NCBI GenBank assembly: GCA_035528895.1 | Contig: DATKXS010000157.1 | Location: forward strand, 3,124 to 67,123 | DNA length: 64,000 nt | Direction of reading: 5' to 3' | Origin: UBA8522 sp035528895 | GTDB lineage: Bacteria; Acidobacteriota; Aminicenantia; Aminicenantales; UBA8522 | Shown here: positions 55,337 to 63,972 of the stretch, in pieces | How positions within the stretch are numbered: position 1 is the first letter of the stretch | How the letters are laid out: the number at the start of each line of letters is the position of its first letter | The notes under the pieces: generated by a model | What the model was told of the DNA's origin: nothing | Database searches by the model: none | The model's input: the letters and a program-made list of their open reading frames with translations, nothing else | Made by a program: the position numbers and the translations under genes

Positions 55337-55427
55337 AAGACCTCCATGTCTGGCCCGGCTTTTTTCTAGAGCGGTTCGTTCGTTGCCGCGGGCTCTCCGG
55401 CCCGTTAGCCTTTAAACGGGGGACGTT

Positions 55428-56248
55428 TCAGTATTTTATTTTGTATGCCTTGACACGTTGTTCATATGTGTCCGGGTTGATCGGTGGGATCCCGTATATT
55501 ATCCCATCGTTGTACAGACAATTTCGGGATATGGATTTCGATTTAAATGAGCACAGCCATTCTCCTTTTTCGCTAAAAACGTCGACGGCGTTTTCAAAAT
55601 CCGGATCCTCGTTATCCTCATCGGTCTCGCCCGAAATCACCCAAATGTTTTTCTTCTGATCTTGGAACATTTTCCTCACGACCGGCGGCGACTGAGGGAA
55701 TTTCATCTCTCCCGTCTCTATCTGGCGGCGGAAAAGCGAGATGAACCTGTCTCTGGCCTGTTTCGAGTATTCCTGGAGATCATATTTCCTGCCGAAAATC
55801 AGCTCCGGCTTTCCTTCCCCGGTGTATTTAATGATGGAATATTTATTGAGATTATCTTCAGGGAAATAGAATTCTCCGCGTCTTTGATGAAGAGCTTGGA
55901 GGGTCTGAAGAACTCATTGGGACCCTGTCCGGGGCCGCCGAAGGATCTGATGAATTGACCATTTTTATCGAAAACCGATATCGTGCTTTCATACGAATCA
56001 AGAATATACAGATTATTGTTTCCATCGAAATCCATAACATTGTCAAAGCCCCGACTTGTTTCCTTGCTGAACATGTTGATCCGGGTGACGTCGATGACAT
56101 ACAGTTTTTCCAGCTCGATTTTTTTATCCGCGTACTTCGGCTGGGAAGAGCTCACTCGCACGGCTTCATGATTCGATGTGCACGATACAAGTACGATGCC
56201 GATAACGAAAGCACATGGAAAGAAACGATTCATCTTTTTTCTCGCCAA
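55428..56248 (-). pseudogene. 6-bladed beta-propeller lipoprotein, frameshifted and shortened
   Basis: Two minus-strand frames read as one protein. The first (from ATG 56233) has a lipoprotein signal with lipobox LVSC, then propeller strands NLYILDSYESTISVFDKNG and GPGQGPNEFFRPSKLFIKD. The second, entered near 55865-55885, reads YFPEDNLNKYSIIKYTGEGKP and runs to the stop. A one- or two-base change joins them. The total, about 270 residues, is short for the family, with middle blades apparently missing. The region is clearly more AT-rich than its neighbours, which suggests recent acquisition. Confidence 0.75.
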
Positions 56249-56256
56249 TGCATATG

Positions 56257-56286
56257 TTTATAGTATAGAAAATGGACCTTTATCAA
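56257..56286 (-). promoter_or_regulatory. Promoter of the broken beta-propeller gene
   Basis: On the minus strand: TTGATA (56286-56281), 18-base spacer, TATAAA (56262-56257), about 24 bases before the ATG at 56233. The 56287-56525 stretch upstream holds nothing else I can assign. Confidence 0.5.
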
Positions 56287-56525
56287 TAGATCGCACGGAC
56301 TCACCTAATAGAATACCTGAAACTCCTGAAAAAATTCCCTATCGTCGGCCGCGGCTGAATGAGAGCCCAAGGATTACGAAAAATATTCGCCCGAGATCTC
56401 AGTCAGCAACAGTCACTTATGGCCGCGGATAGGACCGTGTCGGCCTGGAATATTGCCATAAGATCATGGCCAGAAGAGAGAATCAGGTCGAAAAGACTTC
56501 TGGGCTGAAAACAGACGAGCTGGGG

Positions 56526-57659
56526 CTATTTCTTTTTCTTGGCGGGTTTCTTCCCGGCTTTCGGTTTAGCCGCCTTCTTTCCGTACCGGGCGATGAACTT
56601 TTCGGTCATCTCCCTGGCCTCGGTGTCGGTGTACTGCTTCGGCGGGGTTTTCATGAAGTAGGATGAGGGGGCGAATAGGGCGCCAGAGACACCGTTATTG
56701 AGGGCCAGCTTGGCGCAGCGGATGGCGTCGATGACCACACCGGCGGAATTGGGGGAATCCTCAACCGACAGGCGGCAGTCCAGATAGGTCGGGATATCGC
56801 CGAAGTGGCGGCTCTCGATGCGCAGGAAGCAGAGCTTGTTGTCCTTCTGCCAGGGGACGTAATCGCTCGGGCCGACATGGACGTTGTCCGGTTCGATGCT
56901 CAGGCCGCGGGCCCTGATCTGGGAGGTCACGGCGTTGGTCTTGGAAATCTTTTTAGAGTGCAGCCTCTCCCTCTCCAGCATGTTGAGGAAGTCGGTGTTC
57001 CCGCCTGTGTTCAACTGGTAGGTCCTGTCGATGGGCATGCCGCGGTCGAGGTAGAGGTTGACCAGGGTCCGGTGGAGGATGGTCGCTCCGACCTGAGACT
57101 TGATGTCGTCACCGATGATCGGCAGCCCGCGCGCCTCGAACCGTTTCTGCCAGTACCTCTCCGAGGCGATGAAGACCGGGATGCAGTTGACGAAGGCGCA
57201 GCCGGCCTCCAGGACCTGCTCGACGTACCATTTGGTGGCCTCTTCGCTCCCGACCGGGAGATAGCTCACCACCACGTCCGTTTTCGTCTCCCTGAGGATG
57301 GAGACGATGTCGGCCGTCGCTCCGGGCGCCTTCTGGATAATCTGGGAGAGATATTTGCCCAGGCCGTCGTGCGTCATGCCCCGGCGAACCTTGACGTTCT
57401 TATAGGGCACGTCGGCGAACTTGGTTGTGTTGTTGGGCCAGGTGAAGACCGTCTCGCTCAGGTCTTTCCCCACCTTGTTCTTGTCGATGTCGAAGGCGGC
57501 GACGAATTCGACGTCCCGGATATGATAGCCGCCCAGGTCGATGTGCATGACTCCGGGGATGAAATCCCCTTCCTTGGCGTTCCTATAGTATTCGATCCCC
57601 TGGACGAGCGAAGAGGCGCAGTTGCCCACGCCGATGATGGTGACTCTGATTTTGTCCAT
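56526..57659 (-). CDS. ino1: Inositol-3-phosphate synthase
   Basis: A 377-residue NAD-dependent enzyme converting glucose-6-phosphate to myo-inositol-3-phosphate. VTIIGVGNCASSLVQGIEYY (nucleotide site), NCIPVFIA, GDDIKSQVGATILHR, QLNTGGNTDFLNM and SDYVPWQKDNK are hallmarks of the bacterial/archaeal form. The Lys/Ala/Pro-rich tail (last 17 residues) is an extra. It lies four bases downstream of a CDP-alcohol phosphatidyltransferase, together pointing to phosphatidylinositol-type lipid synthesis. Confidence 0.95.
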   Translation of the reverse strand: MDKIRVTIIGVGNCASSLVQGIEYYRNAKEGDFIPGVMHIDLGGYHIRDVEFVAAFDIDKNKVGKDLSETVFTWPNNTTKFADVPYKNVKVRRGMTHDGLGKYLSQIIQKAPGATADIVSILRETKTDVVVSYLPVGSEEATKWYVEQVLEAGCAFVNCIPVFIASERYWQKRFEARGLPIIGDDIKSQVGATILHRTLVNLYLDRGMPIDRTYQLNTGGNTDFLNMLERERLHSKKISKTNAVTSQIRARGLSIEPDNVHVGPSDYVPWQKDNKLCFLRIESRHFGDIPTYLDCRLSVEDSPNSAGVVIDAIRCAKLALNNGVSGALFAPSSYFMKTPPKQYTDTEAREMTEKFIARYGKKAAKPKAGKKPAKKKK

Positions 57660-57663
57660 GAGC

Positions 57664-58332
57664 TCAGACCTCCTTATCCTTGGTCATTTGTTTTTCGATC
57701 TTTCTGACGAGCAGCGTCCGGTCGATGGCCGTGATATTGGAGATGACGGCGATGGCGGTCAGGACGATGATCATCGCCGGGTCGAAGACCTTGAAGATCA
57801 TCCCGATCAGGGTGCCGAGAACCAGGAGGATCATCCGTTCGGCCCGCTGCATGAACCCGACTCGGCACTCGATCCCCAGCCCTTCGGCCCGGGCCCGGGT
57901 GTAGCTGACCATGGTCGATCCCAGGAAGGTGAAGAACGGGATCCACATCGGCCAGCGGCCGCGGAAGTAGTAGGCCAGGCCGAAATAGATGAAGAACTCC
58001 GAATAGCGGTCAAGGGTGGAATCGAAGATGGCCCCGTAAAGGCTCTTCTTGCCGGCTTTCACCGCGACTTTTCCGTCGACGACATCCAGGGCGCCGCAGA
58101 TGAAGATCAGGACGGCCGCCCAGCCGGGGTGGTTGAAGGCGAAGAAGGCGCCGGCGGCGAGCCCAGCCAGCAGGGCGAAGAAAGTGATCAGGTTGGGACT
58201 GACGCCGAAGCGGACGAGAACGTCGGCCAGCCGGTCGAGGCTGCCGAGGAATCCTTGGATCCATTTCTCAGGGATGGCGCTCAGCAGGCGGACCTTGGGA
58301 TTGCGTGTCGTCGCTGCTGCGGATGGAGCCAT
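57664..58332 (-). CDS. CDP-alcohol phosphatidyltransferase (probable PI-phosphate synthase)
   Basis: A 222-residue polytopic membrane enzyme of the CDP-alcohol phosphotransferase family. The catalytic motif DxxDGxxAR-x8-GxxxDxxxD is present as DVVDGKVAV...GAIFDSTLD: all four Asp are there, but the Arg of AR is Val. The acceptor is probably inositol-1/3-phosphate, because the next gene makes it; that is inferred from context. The longer frame to 58467 is rejected since the conserved region starts after the ATG at 58332. No strong ribosome binding site is seen. Confidence 0.85.
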   Translation of the reverse strand: MAPSAAATTRNPKVRLLSAIPEKWIQGFLGSLDRLADVLVRFGVSPNLITFFALLAGLAAGAFFAFNHPGWAAVLIFICGALDVVDGKVAVKAGKKSLYGAIFDSTLDRYSEFFIYFGLAYYFRGRWPMWIPFFTFLGSTMVSYTRARAEGLGIECRVGFMQRAERMILLVLGTLIGMIFKVFDPAMIIVLTAIAVISNITAIDRTLLVRKIEKQMTKDKEV

Positions 58333-58393
58333 TTCGGTTATTGAGGAAGTATAATAATGTACTAAAAGCCGGCCAGGAATCAAGAGGGGCTTT

Positions 58394-58603
58394 CTATTCG
58401 ATCTTGATCTTCCTCTTCGGCTCGGCCCTCCGGCCTCCCTTCTTCTCGAGCGATTCGAGCCGGGCATCGATGAGCGAGCGGAGAGCTAGGAGCACTTCTT
58501 TTTTCGCCTTGAGAAGGTGCTCCTCGGCCTGGAGGGGGAGGAGCAGGGTGAAGAGCTCTTCGGGCAGGGAGATCTTGATTTCCCTCATTTTATCGGCGGC
58601 CAT
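58394..58603 (-). CDS. Small charged helical protein next to arsA
   Basis: A 69-residue protein I do not recognise. It has a short beta strand (REIKISLPEEL), an amphipathic helix rich in Leu and Glu (about 15-55) and a basic tail (RRAEPKRKIKIE). AAGGAGG lies seven bases before the ATG, and the gene starts two bases after arsA, so it is surely translated. It may assist the ATPase or be a membrane-surface protein. Confidence 0.7.
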   Translation of the reverse strand: MAADKMREIKISLPEELFTLLLPLQAEEHLLKAKKEVLLALRSLIDARLESLEKKGGRRAEPKRKIKIE

Positions 58604-58605
58604 GC

Positions 58606-59784
58606 TTACGCCTCCTTACGGTCGGATTGAAAGGTAATTCGCAGGCTTTCATCGACGAATTTCGCCCCCCGGATAGAATGGTTGAGGAGAACCCGGGGGA
58701 GCAGGATGTTCCTTTTCAACGGTCCCACCCTGATGAACAGCTCTTCTCCCTTTTGGAAGAGGTCGAGGTCGCTCTTCTCCACAAAGGGAAGGTGCAGGGA
58801 TAAGACAAAACGCCCGTCCTCTTTTTCGATCCGCAGGGGTTTTTGGGCGAAGAACAGGCGGGCGGGGTCCTTGCCCTGGTAGACGCCGGCTGCCAATTTT
58901 CCGAGGGAGGCTAGGCCGACGATCTCCTGATGGGCGAGCTCGGCCGCCAGTATCGGGACCGGGGAGAAGCTTTCCTCGATCAAGCGGAGGTAGCCCTCCT
59001 GGATGGTCTTCCAGTTGCGAAAATAAGAGTCTTCGACCGAGGCCGGGATGACCCGGTTGACGAGGATCAGGTCGACGGCGTAGCCGAAGAGGCTGAAGAA
59101 GGTATAGGCCCTCTGGGCCTCCTTGATGACCATCTTTTCGGGATTGATGACCAGCCGGATGGAGGTCTTCCGTCCGTCCTCGAGGATCTCCTTCATCTCG
59201 GCCAGCTGGCCGGTCAGCTTCTTCATCGCTTCGAAGATGCTGTCCTCGGGGAAAGGGAAGGGGAGGATGCGGCTGGCCACTGGCCGGACCGCTTTGGCCG
59301 CCGTCCGCTGGATGGGGAAGATGTGTTTCAGGTACCAGTTGGTGATCTCCGGCGCGCTGAGGAGGCGCAGGGTATCACCGGTCGGAGCGCAATCGACGAC
59401 GACCAGGTCGTAATCGGAATTCCTGTTATAATTGCGGATCTCCATCAAGCTGAAGAGCTCCTCCATCCCGGGAAAGACACTCAGTTCTTCGGCCTCGATG
59501 GTGTCGATTCCCTGGGAAGCGAAAAGGGCCGTGAGATAGGCTTTGATCCCGCCCCATTTGGCTTCCATCTGTTCCTGGGCGTCGACCTCCTGGCCGAAGA
59601 GGTTGGCGGTGATCCTCTGCGCGGAGTTGCCGAGCTGGACCTCGAAGGAGTCGGAGAGGCTGTGGGCGGCATCCGTGGAGATGACCAGGGTTTTGTATCC
59701 CTGGCGGGCGGAGAGGAGGGCGGTGGCGGCGGCGAGTGTCGTTTTTCCGACGCCTCCCTTTCCGGTAAAAAGAAGTATCCGCAT
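58606..59784 (-). CDS. ArsA/Get3-family ATPase with C-terminal HSP20-like domain
   Basis: A 392-residue soluble ATPase of the ArsA/Get3 type. The deviant Walker A is GKGGVGKTT (8-16); switch I is STDAAHSLSD, and the switch II/Walker B segment is VVVDCAPTGDTLRLL. The C-terminal portion (about 305-390, LRIEKEDGRFVLSLHLPFVEKSD...) is an HSP20-like beta sandwich found in several bacterial homologues. No arsB, arsR or arsenic-binding Cys pair is near, so arsenite export is unlikely; a Get3-like chaperone role for membrane proteins is more plausible. It leads the arsA-small protein-phosphatidyltransferase-ino1 group. Confidence 0.88.
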   Translation of the reverse strand: MRILLFTGKGGVGKTTLAAATALLSARQGYKTLVISTDAAHSLSDSFEVQLGNSAQRITANLFGQEVDAQEQMEAKWGGIKAYLTALFASQGIDTIEAEELSVFPGMEELFSLMEIRNYNRNSDYDLVVVDCAPTGDTLRLLSAPEITNWYLKHIFPIQRTAAKAVRPVASRILPFPFPEDSIFEAMKKLTGQLAEMKEILEDGRKTSIRLVINPEKMVIKEAQRAYTFFSLFGYAVDLILVNRVIPASVEDSYFRNWKTIQEGYLRLIEESFSPVPILAAELAHQEIVGLASLGKLAAGVYQGKDPARLFFAQKPLRIEKEDGRFVLSLHLPFVEKSDLDLFQKGEELFIRVGPLKRNILLPRVLLNHSIRGAKFVDESLRITFQSDRKEA

Positions 59785-59860
59785 AGATCCTCTTCAATTC
59801 TAGCACCTATCCGGCAAGGAGGACAAGGGGCGGAGGGACGTTTCCCTGTCGCCGCTGCTG

Positions 59861-59869
59861 TGATATAAT
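59861..59869 (+). promoter_or_regulatory. Extended -10 promoter of the GH172 gene
   Basis: TGA-TATAAT (59861-59869) is a perfect extended -10, with only a poor -35 (TTTCCC, 59841-59846) at 17 bases. Start would be near 59876, about 47 bases before the ATG at 59923. The divergent arsA start is about 85 bases away. Confidence 0.6.
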
Positions 59870-59922
59870 TGCTCCCCATCTTTTTTCCTCTCCGCGGCGA
59901 CGACTCAGGGAAGGAGGCGCTC

Positions 59923-61491
59923 ATGAAACTTCGGACCTCTTGGGTGATCATACCGCTCATCGCTTTAGTCCTGCCCGTCTTTTCCCAAGATTCCGGAAGA
60001 GGGATTGCCGACTTGGCCAGGATTCAAAAGGGGCGCTCGGCCGCCGTCACTTCTTCTGACCCGGACCCAAGGAGCAACCTGGACCGGGTCACCTACATCG
60101 AACCCGGCGAAACGCTGGTCATGGCAGATATCCAAGGCCCTGGTGTCATCCAGCACATCTGGCTGACCTTCAATGAGGCCCGGCCCAACTGGCTGGAGAA
60201 GGGCGGCTCGGCCAGGCCCGATGAGATCGTCCTCCGCATGTACTGGGATGAGGCCGACCAGCCGGCCGTCGAGTCACCGCTCGGAGACTTCTTCGCCGCC
60301 GGTTTCGGCCTGAGGAGCGAGATCCGCTCCCATGCGGTGGCCGTCGAGGGGGGCGACGGCTATAACTGCTACTGGCCGATGCCCTTCCGGAAGAGGGCGA
60401 GGATCACGGCGACCAATGAAGGCGACAAGAAAGTGAGGAGCTTTTATTACCATATCGATTATCTCGAAGGGTGCGACCTGCCTCCCGATACTGCTTATTT
60501 CTGCGCCCAGTACAGGCAGGAGTTCCCCGAGCAACTCGGCCGGGATTATCTCGTCCTGGACGCCGAAGGACAGGGCCATTATGTGGGAACGGTGATGTCG
60601 GTCCGGTCCCGTTCTCCCCTCTGGTTCGGGGAGGGAGACGTGCGCATCTATATCGACGGCGATACGAAGCCGGCGATCCAGGGCACGGGGACCGAGGATT
60701 ACTTCCTCTGTGCCTGGGGGCTCGAACCCTGCCTCTATCCCTTTTTCGGGTGCACTTATATGAGTGCCGCGGCCGACGACCTCGGCGTCCGCTACACGCT
60801 CTACAGGTGGCACGTCCTGGACCCGATCCGGTTCACGAAGTCCATCTGCTTCACCTTCGAGCACACCGGCTGGATCAGCGCCGACGAGACGGAGACCGGC
60901 CAGGTGGACGGGCACGTCGAACGGGAGGACGACATCGCCACAGTCGCCTTCTGGTACCAGGTCGGGCAGCCCAAGCGCTTCACGACGCTGCCGCCGCTCG
61001 AGAAGAGGATATTCCCTGACCTGGACGTCGTCATCGAGGGGAAAGATCTTGTCCAGGGTGTGAAAGCGGCGGATGGGAGAGTCGATCTCCAGCCGGGGTA
61101 TGACTGGACCGGAAGCGGCCAGTTGCTGTTTTCGCCCGCTGCGCCGAACCCGGCGATTGAGCTAGAATTCAGCGTCCAGAAAGAGGAATACCGGGGTTTG
61201 GTCCTGCGTATGACCAAGGCCGACAATTACGGCATCTACAGGATCCTCCTTGACGGGAAAGACATCGCCGAGCTCGAGCAGAAAGACCGGCTCAAGTCCG
61301 TCGATCTCTACTCGGAGCGCCTCACGGTCGGGGATGTCTATGTCGGGAGCCTCGCCCTGGCCGCGGGAAAGCATGCCCTCCGGCTGGAAGGCATCGGTCA
61401 AAACCCGAATTCCAAGGGAATGCGGCTTGGACTGGATTCCCTCCGGCTTCGCGAGCGCTGGCTGAAGAAACGGCCGTCGCTCCGCAAATAG
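59923..61491 (+). CDS. DUF2961/GH172-family glycoside hydrolase, exported
   Basis: A 522-residue exported protein of the DUF2961 family, now glycoside hydrolase family 172; characterised members act on fructofuranosides or D-arabinofuranosides. Signal peptide is about 1-22. Family landmarks are DIQGPGVIQHIWLTF, RMYWDEADQPAVESPLGDFF, NCYWPMPFRKRARI, GTEDYFLCAWG and a C-terminal jelly-roll-like domain (about 370-510). The frame starts at 59869, but the ATG at 59923 is preceded by AAGGAGG. The GH29 gene follows after 40 bases. Confidence 0.88.
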   Translation: MKLRTSWVIIPLIALVLPVFSQDSGRGIADLARIQKGRSAAVTSSDPDPRSNLDRVTYIEPGETLVMADIQGPGVIQHIWLTFNEARPNWLEKGGSARPDEIVLRMYWDEADQPAVESPLGDFFAAGFGLRSEIRSHAVAVEGGDGYNCYWPMPFRKRARITATNEGDKKVRSFYYHIDYLEGCDLPPDTAYFCAQYRQEFPEQLGRDYLVLDAEGQGHYVGTVMSVRSRSPLWFGEGDVRIYIDGDTKPAIQGTGTEDYFLCAWGLEPCLYPFFGCTYMSAAADDLGVRYTLYRWHVLDPIRFTKSICFTFEHTGWISADETETGQVDGHVEREDDIATVAFWYQVGQPKRFTTLPPLEKRIFPDLDVVIEGKDLVQGVKAADGRVDLQPGYDWTGSGQLLFSPAAPNPAIELEFSVQKEEYRGLVLRMTKADNYGIYRILLDGKDIAELEQKDRLKSVDLYSERLTVGDVYVGSLALAAGKHALRLEGIGQNPNSKGMRLGLDSLRLRERWLKKRPSLRK

Positions 61492-61531
61492 GTCACCTGG
61501 AAATTTGTCGATGGAAATAAAGGAGGTTTTC

Positions 61532-62941
61532 ATGAGACCCGTCTCCGGACTTTGCCCCAAAGCTATTTCCACCCTCGGCCTTTTCCTGCTTGCCTTGGTG
61601 TGGGTCTCTTTGGTCGGGGGCTGTTCAAAGAGCCCGGAACCTCAAGCTCCGCTGTCCGAGCACGACGCCCGGATGGCCTGGTGGCGCGAGGCCCGTTTCG
61701 GCCTGTTCATCCATTGGGGACTGTACGCCATCCCGGCCGGCGAGTGGACCGGCGAGACCAACCACGCCGAATGGATCCGGACGACGGCCCGGATCCCGCT
61801 CGAGGTTTATGACCGCTTCGTCGGTCAGTTCAATCCCCTGAAGTTCGACGCCGAGGAGTGGGTCCGGATGGCCGAAGAGGCCGGCATGAAATACATCGTC
61901 ATCACCTCGAAGCATCACGACGGCTTCTGCCTCTTCGACTCCCGCTATACCGATTTCGACGTCATCTCGACGCCGTTCGGGCGCGACATCTTGAAGGAGC
62001 TCAGCGAGGCCTGCCGCCGGGCCGGGATCAGGATGTGCTGGTACCATTCGATCATGGACTGGCATCATCCCGATTACCTGCCGCGGCGGGACTGGGAGAA
62101 GGACCGCTCCTCGGCCGGCGCCGATTTCGACCGCTACGTCCAGCACCTGAAGAACCAGCTCGCCGAGCTCGTCGGCAACTACGGCGAGATCGGCGTCCTC
62201 TGGTTCGACGGAGAGTGGGAAAGCACCTGGAATCATGAGCGTGGCCGGGACCTCTATGATTATGTGCGCCGACTCCAGCCCAGCATCATCATCAACAACC
62301 GGGTCGATGTCGGTCGCTCCGGTATGCAGGGGCTGACCAAGGCCGGCGAATACGCCGGCGATTTCGGGACGCCGGAGCAGGAGGTCCCGCCGACCGGACT
62401 GCCGGGAGTGGACTGGGAGACCTGCCTGACCATGAACGACAACTGGGGGTATAACAAGAACGATAACAACTGGAAATCCACCGAAGACCTGATCCGGACG
62501 CTGGCCGATATCGCCTCCAAGGGCGGGAATTTTCTGCTCAACGTCGGCCCGACGGCCGAGGGCGAATTCCCGCCGCCGAGCGTCGAGCGGCTCCGGGCAA
62601 TCGGGAGCTGGATGAAAAGCAACGGGGAAGCGATCTACGGGACCCAGGCCAGCCCTTTCAAAGCCCTGGAGTGGGGGAGATGCACCCAGAAACCCGTCAA
62701 GGGCGGGATGCGGTTGTACTTGCATGTCTTCGACTGGCCGTCGGACGGGAAGCTCGTCGTGCCCGGGATCTTCAATGCTCCCGGCAGAGCCTTTCTTTTG
62801 GCCGACCCGGAGAGGAAGAGTCTTCCCGTAAAGAGAGCGGAGGATACGATCGTGATCACGCTGTCCGGAGAGGCGCCGGACCCGGCCGACAGCGTTGTCG
62901 TTCTGGAGATCAAGGGCCTCCCCGACGTCAACGAACCATAG
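61532..62941 (+). CDS. GH29 alpha-L-fucosidase, lipoprotein
   Basis: A 469-residue alpha-L-fucosidase. The signal ends in the lipobox LVGGC, Cys31, so the enzyme is probably a lipoprotein. GH29 landmarks are WREARFGLFIHWGLYAIPAGEW (N-terminal barrel), SKHHDGFCLFDS, and VLWFDGEWE with the predicted nucleophile D226. GGNFLLNVGPTAEGEFP closes the barrel. The ATG at 61532 follows AAAGGAGG. With the GH172 gene it may trim fucose- and furanoside-containing glycans outside the cell. Confidence 0.92.
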   Translation: MRPVSGLCPKAISTLGLFLLALVWVSLVGGCSKSPEPQAPLSEHDARMAWWREARFGLFIHWGLYAIPAGEWTGETNHAEWIRTTARIPLEVYDRFVGQFNPLKFDAEEWVRMAEEAGMKYIVITSKHHDGFCLFDSRYTDFDVISTPFGRDILKELSEACRRAGIRMCWYHSIMDWHHPDYLPRRDWEKDRSSAGADFDRYVQHLKNQLAELVGNYGEIGVLWFDGEWESTWNHERGRDLYDYVRRLQPSIIINNRVDVGRSGMQGLTKAGEYAGDFGTPEQEVPPTGLPGVDWETCLTMNDNWGYNKNDNNWKSTEDLIRTLADIASKGGNFLLNVGPTAEGEFPPPSVERLRAIGSWMKSNGEAIYGTQASPFKALEWGRCTQKPVKGGMRLYLHVFDWPSDGKLVVPGIFNAPGRAFLLADPERKSLPVKRAEDTIVITLSGEAPDPADSVVVLEIKGLPDVNEP

Positions 62942-62955
62942 GAAGCCCAGTCGGG

Positions 62956-63972
62956 TTATTTTCCCCGGTGCAGCTTCTGGTAGTACTGCTGGTGGTAGTC
63001 CTCGGCCTCGTAGAACTCGGTAGCGGGAAGGACCTGGGTGGCGATGGGGCGGTCGAATTTTCCTGATCGATTCAGCCGTTCGATAGTCTTCTGGGCCGCC
63101 TCTTTCTGGACCTCGTCGTGATAGAAGACCGCCGACCGGTATTGGGTCCCGACGTCCGGGCCCTGCCGGTTCACCTGGGTCGGGTCATGGAGTTCGAAAA
63201 ATTGGTCGAGCAGCTCATTATAACTCACCACCGCGGGATCGAAGACGATTTCGATGGATTCGGCGTGTCCGGTAGAATCCGAACAGACTTGCCGATAGGT
63301 GGGATTCTTGGTCTGCCCGCCCGTATAGCCGACGCGCGTCGAGACAACTCCCCTGACCTTGCGGAACTTGTCCTCTACACCCCAGAAGCAGCCGGCGGCG
63401 AAAGTGGTCGTCTCGGTCTGCAGTTTTTTCTTTTCCTCGGTTGCCGAGGCGGGCTTGAAATTCAGGGCGATCGAGTTGATACAGAAGTGCTTTTTGGTCG
63501 GTGCTGGGCCGTCATCGAAAACGTGGCCGAGATGCGAGCCGCAGACGGCACAACGGACCTCGGTCTGGACCATCCCGTGGGAGCGGTCCTCGCGGTATTC
63601 CAGGTGGCTTTCGCCGACCGGAGCCGTGAAGCTCGGCCAGCCGGTGCCGTGGTCGTACTTTGTCTCGGCCGCAAATAGCGGAGTTCCACAGGCGCCGCAC
63701 ACATAGATCCCATCCTCATAATAGTCGTTATACTTGCCTGTAAACGGCCGCTCCGTGCCGGACTGGCGCAGCACCCGGTACTTCTCCGGCGTCAACAGAG
63801 CCTTCCACTCCTTCTCGGATTTCTCGATCTTTTTCAACATCTCTTTCTCCTGCTGCAGGAAATGGGGCTGTCCGTTTTTCGCTCCCGCGGCGCGGGCCGC
63901 CGGCGGCCTGAATCCCCAGACGCCCGCGAGAAGGACGAAAACGACCGCCGTCAAGATCCGTGATCGGTTCAT
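62956..63972 (-). CDS. msrBA: Exported methionine sulfoxide reductase MsrB-MsrA fusion
   Basis: A 338-residue fusion with a signal peptide (about 1-29). First comes MsrB (about 50-175): zinc CGAC/CAVC (C92, C95, C141, C144), catalytic Cys164 in HFCINS. Then MsrA (about 185-338) with GCFWG (C195). The pair reduces both stereoisomers of methionine sulfoxide in periplasmic proteins. The order B-A is opposite to the A-B fusions of some bacteria. ATG at 63972 follows AGAGG by six bases; a TTG two codons earlier is less likely. Confidence 0.95.
   Translation of the reverse strand: MNRSRILTAVVFVLLAGVWGFRPPAARAAGAKNGQPHFLQQEKEMLKKIEKSEKEWKALLTPEKYRVLRQSGTERPFTGKYNDYYEDGIYVCGACGTPLFAAETKYDHGTGWPSFTAPVGESHLEYREDRSHGMVQTEVRCAVCGSHLGHVFDDGPAPTKKHFCINSIALNFKPASATEEKKKLQTETTTFAAGCFWGVEDKFRKVRGVVSTRVGYTGGQTKNPTYRQVCSDSTGHAESIEIVFDPAVVSYNELLDQFFELHDPTQVNRQGPDVGTQYRSAVFYHDEVQKEAAQKTIERLNRSGKFDRPIATQVLPATEFYEAEDYHQQYYQKLHRGK

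Noticed and set aside
58606..59784. Arsenic resistance locus
   Set aside because: Only an ArsA-type ATPase is present, with no ArsB, ArsR or ArsC and no obvious metal-binding Cys pair; the neighbours are lipid genes.
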